DNA from: a virus | Length of the DNA stretch: 30,328 nucleotides | Virus record (IMG/VR): IMGVR_UViG_3300032046_006282 | Span: 1-30,328 of that record | Strand: one strand, 5' to 3' | Shown: piece after piece, positions 30,012 through 30,328 of the stretch | Layout: every line of letters begins with the position of its first letter | Position numbering within the stretch: position 1 is the stretch's first letter | The notes under the pieces: model-generated | Databases searched by the model: none | What the model was told of the DNA's origin: nothing | Seen by the model: the letters and a program-made list of their open reading frames with translations, nothing else | Translations under genes and position numbers: made by a program

Positions 30012-30043
30012 TCCGCCCTCCACCGTTGCCGCGATTGCTGCTG

Positions 30044-30328
30044 CTACTCGTCCGTCGCCGGCTCCGCCATCGCCCGCGACGGCGCCGTCTCGTCTTCCCC
30101 GAATCCCAGGTCCGGCTGCTCCAGTGCGATCTGCACGTGCACGCGCTTGCCGTGTAGCGCACCGAGCCGGTCCGCGAGCTCGTGCGGGTTGCCATCCTCG
30201 GCCACCAGGCTCGTGCGGCACTCGGGGTCGGTGCTGATGACCCGGCCCTCCTCTTTGGTGTCAACGAGCTTGACCATCGTCCCCGTGATCACTGCCTTGA
30301 ATGTTACTGCGGCTCCATTCAATTTCAT
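30044..30328 (-). CDS. Unknown early protein, at the window edge
   Basis: The visible 94 residues begin with an ATG that is the last codon of the window, so an earlier start cannot be excluded. The pattern AVTFKAVITGTMVKLVDTKEEGRVIST is beta-rich, then helix NPHELADRLGALHGKRVHVQIALEQPD and an acidic tail. It precedes the replication initiator by 32 bases. A role in early replication or regulation is plausible; no family is recognised. Confidence 0.6.
   Translation of the reverse strand: MKLNGAAVTFKAVITGTMVKLVDTKEEGRVISTDPECRTSLVAEDGNPHELADRLGALHGKRVHVQIALEQPDLGFGEDETAPSRAMAEPATDE

Noticed and set aside
30012-30221. N-terminal extension of the replication initiator
   Set aside because: The extension is low-complexity Arg/Gly/Ala, overlaps the upstream gene, and the ATG at 30011 has GGAGGG.
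1-30328. tRNA, rRNA, integrase, repressor or lysis cassette
   Set aside because: None could be recognised on either strand; their absence here says nothing about the rest of the genome.

Overview
The window is a contiguous piece of a tailed double-stranded DNA phage (or prophage) genome. It is GC-rich by eye, tightly packed, and every convincing gene lies on the minus strand, so it reads from right to left. The portal, MuF-type protein, capsid and connector set resembles the SPP1-like plan. The 1470-residue tape measure and the absence of a sheath gene suggest a long non-contractile tail (siphovirus-like), although the distal tail lies off the left edge. Many starts have AGGAGG-type ribosome sites, a few genes start at GTG or TTG, and many stop/start pairs overlap as ATGA. 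The host cannot be named from the sequence. No integrase, repressor, tRNA or CRISPR array is visible.

Region 30328-21781 is the early region. It runs from a small unknown protein to a winged-helix replication initiator with a candidate origin inside the gene, a DnaC-like helicase loader, and small unknown genes. Then come a large ParB-like protein with a cysteine-rich middle, a coiled-coil protein, a zinc-knuckle protein, a RuvC-like resolvase, a DUF4031 protein, several orphans and an ASCH-domain protein.

Region 21780-17939 begins with an extended -10 promoter. It holds a ParB-methyltransferase fusion, the small and large terminase subunits and a DUF2292-like protein.

Region 17938-9343 holds the head and connector genes: portal, a small basic protein, MuF-type minor capsid protein, three small proteins, scaffold, major capsid protein, a collagen-like protein, two connector proteins, a holin-like membrane protein, an HK97 gp10-like protein and a tail terminator. 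Two promoter-leader-hairpin cassettes that share a 19-base block lie upstream of the portal gene and upstream of the small genes before the scaffold gene.

Region 9269-1 holds the tail genes: two neighbouring tail-tube-like proteins with different N-terminal domains, the tail assembly chaperones joined by a -1 frameshift site (T TTT TTA), a tape measure with an embedded M15 peptidase, a small tail protein, a hub-like protein and a truncated gene.

The points most worth following are the paired leader RNA cassettes, the four 11-bp iterons inside the replication gene, the frameshift site, and the paralogous tail-tube pair.
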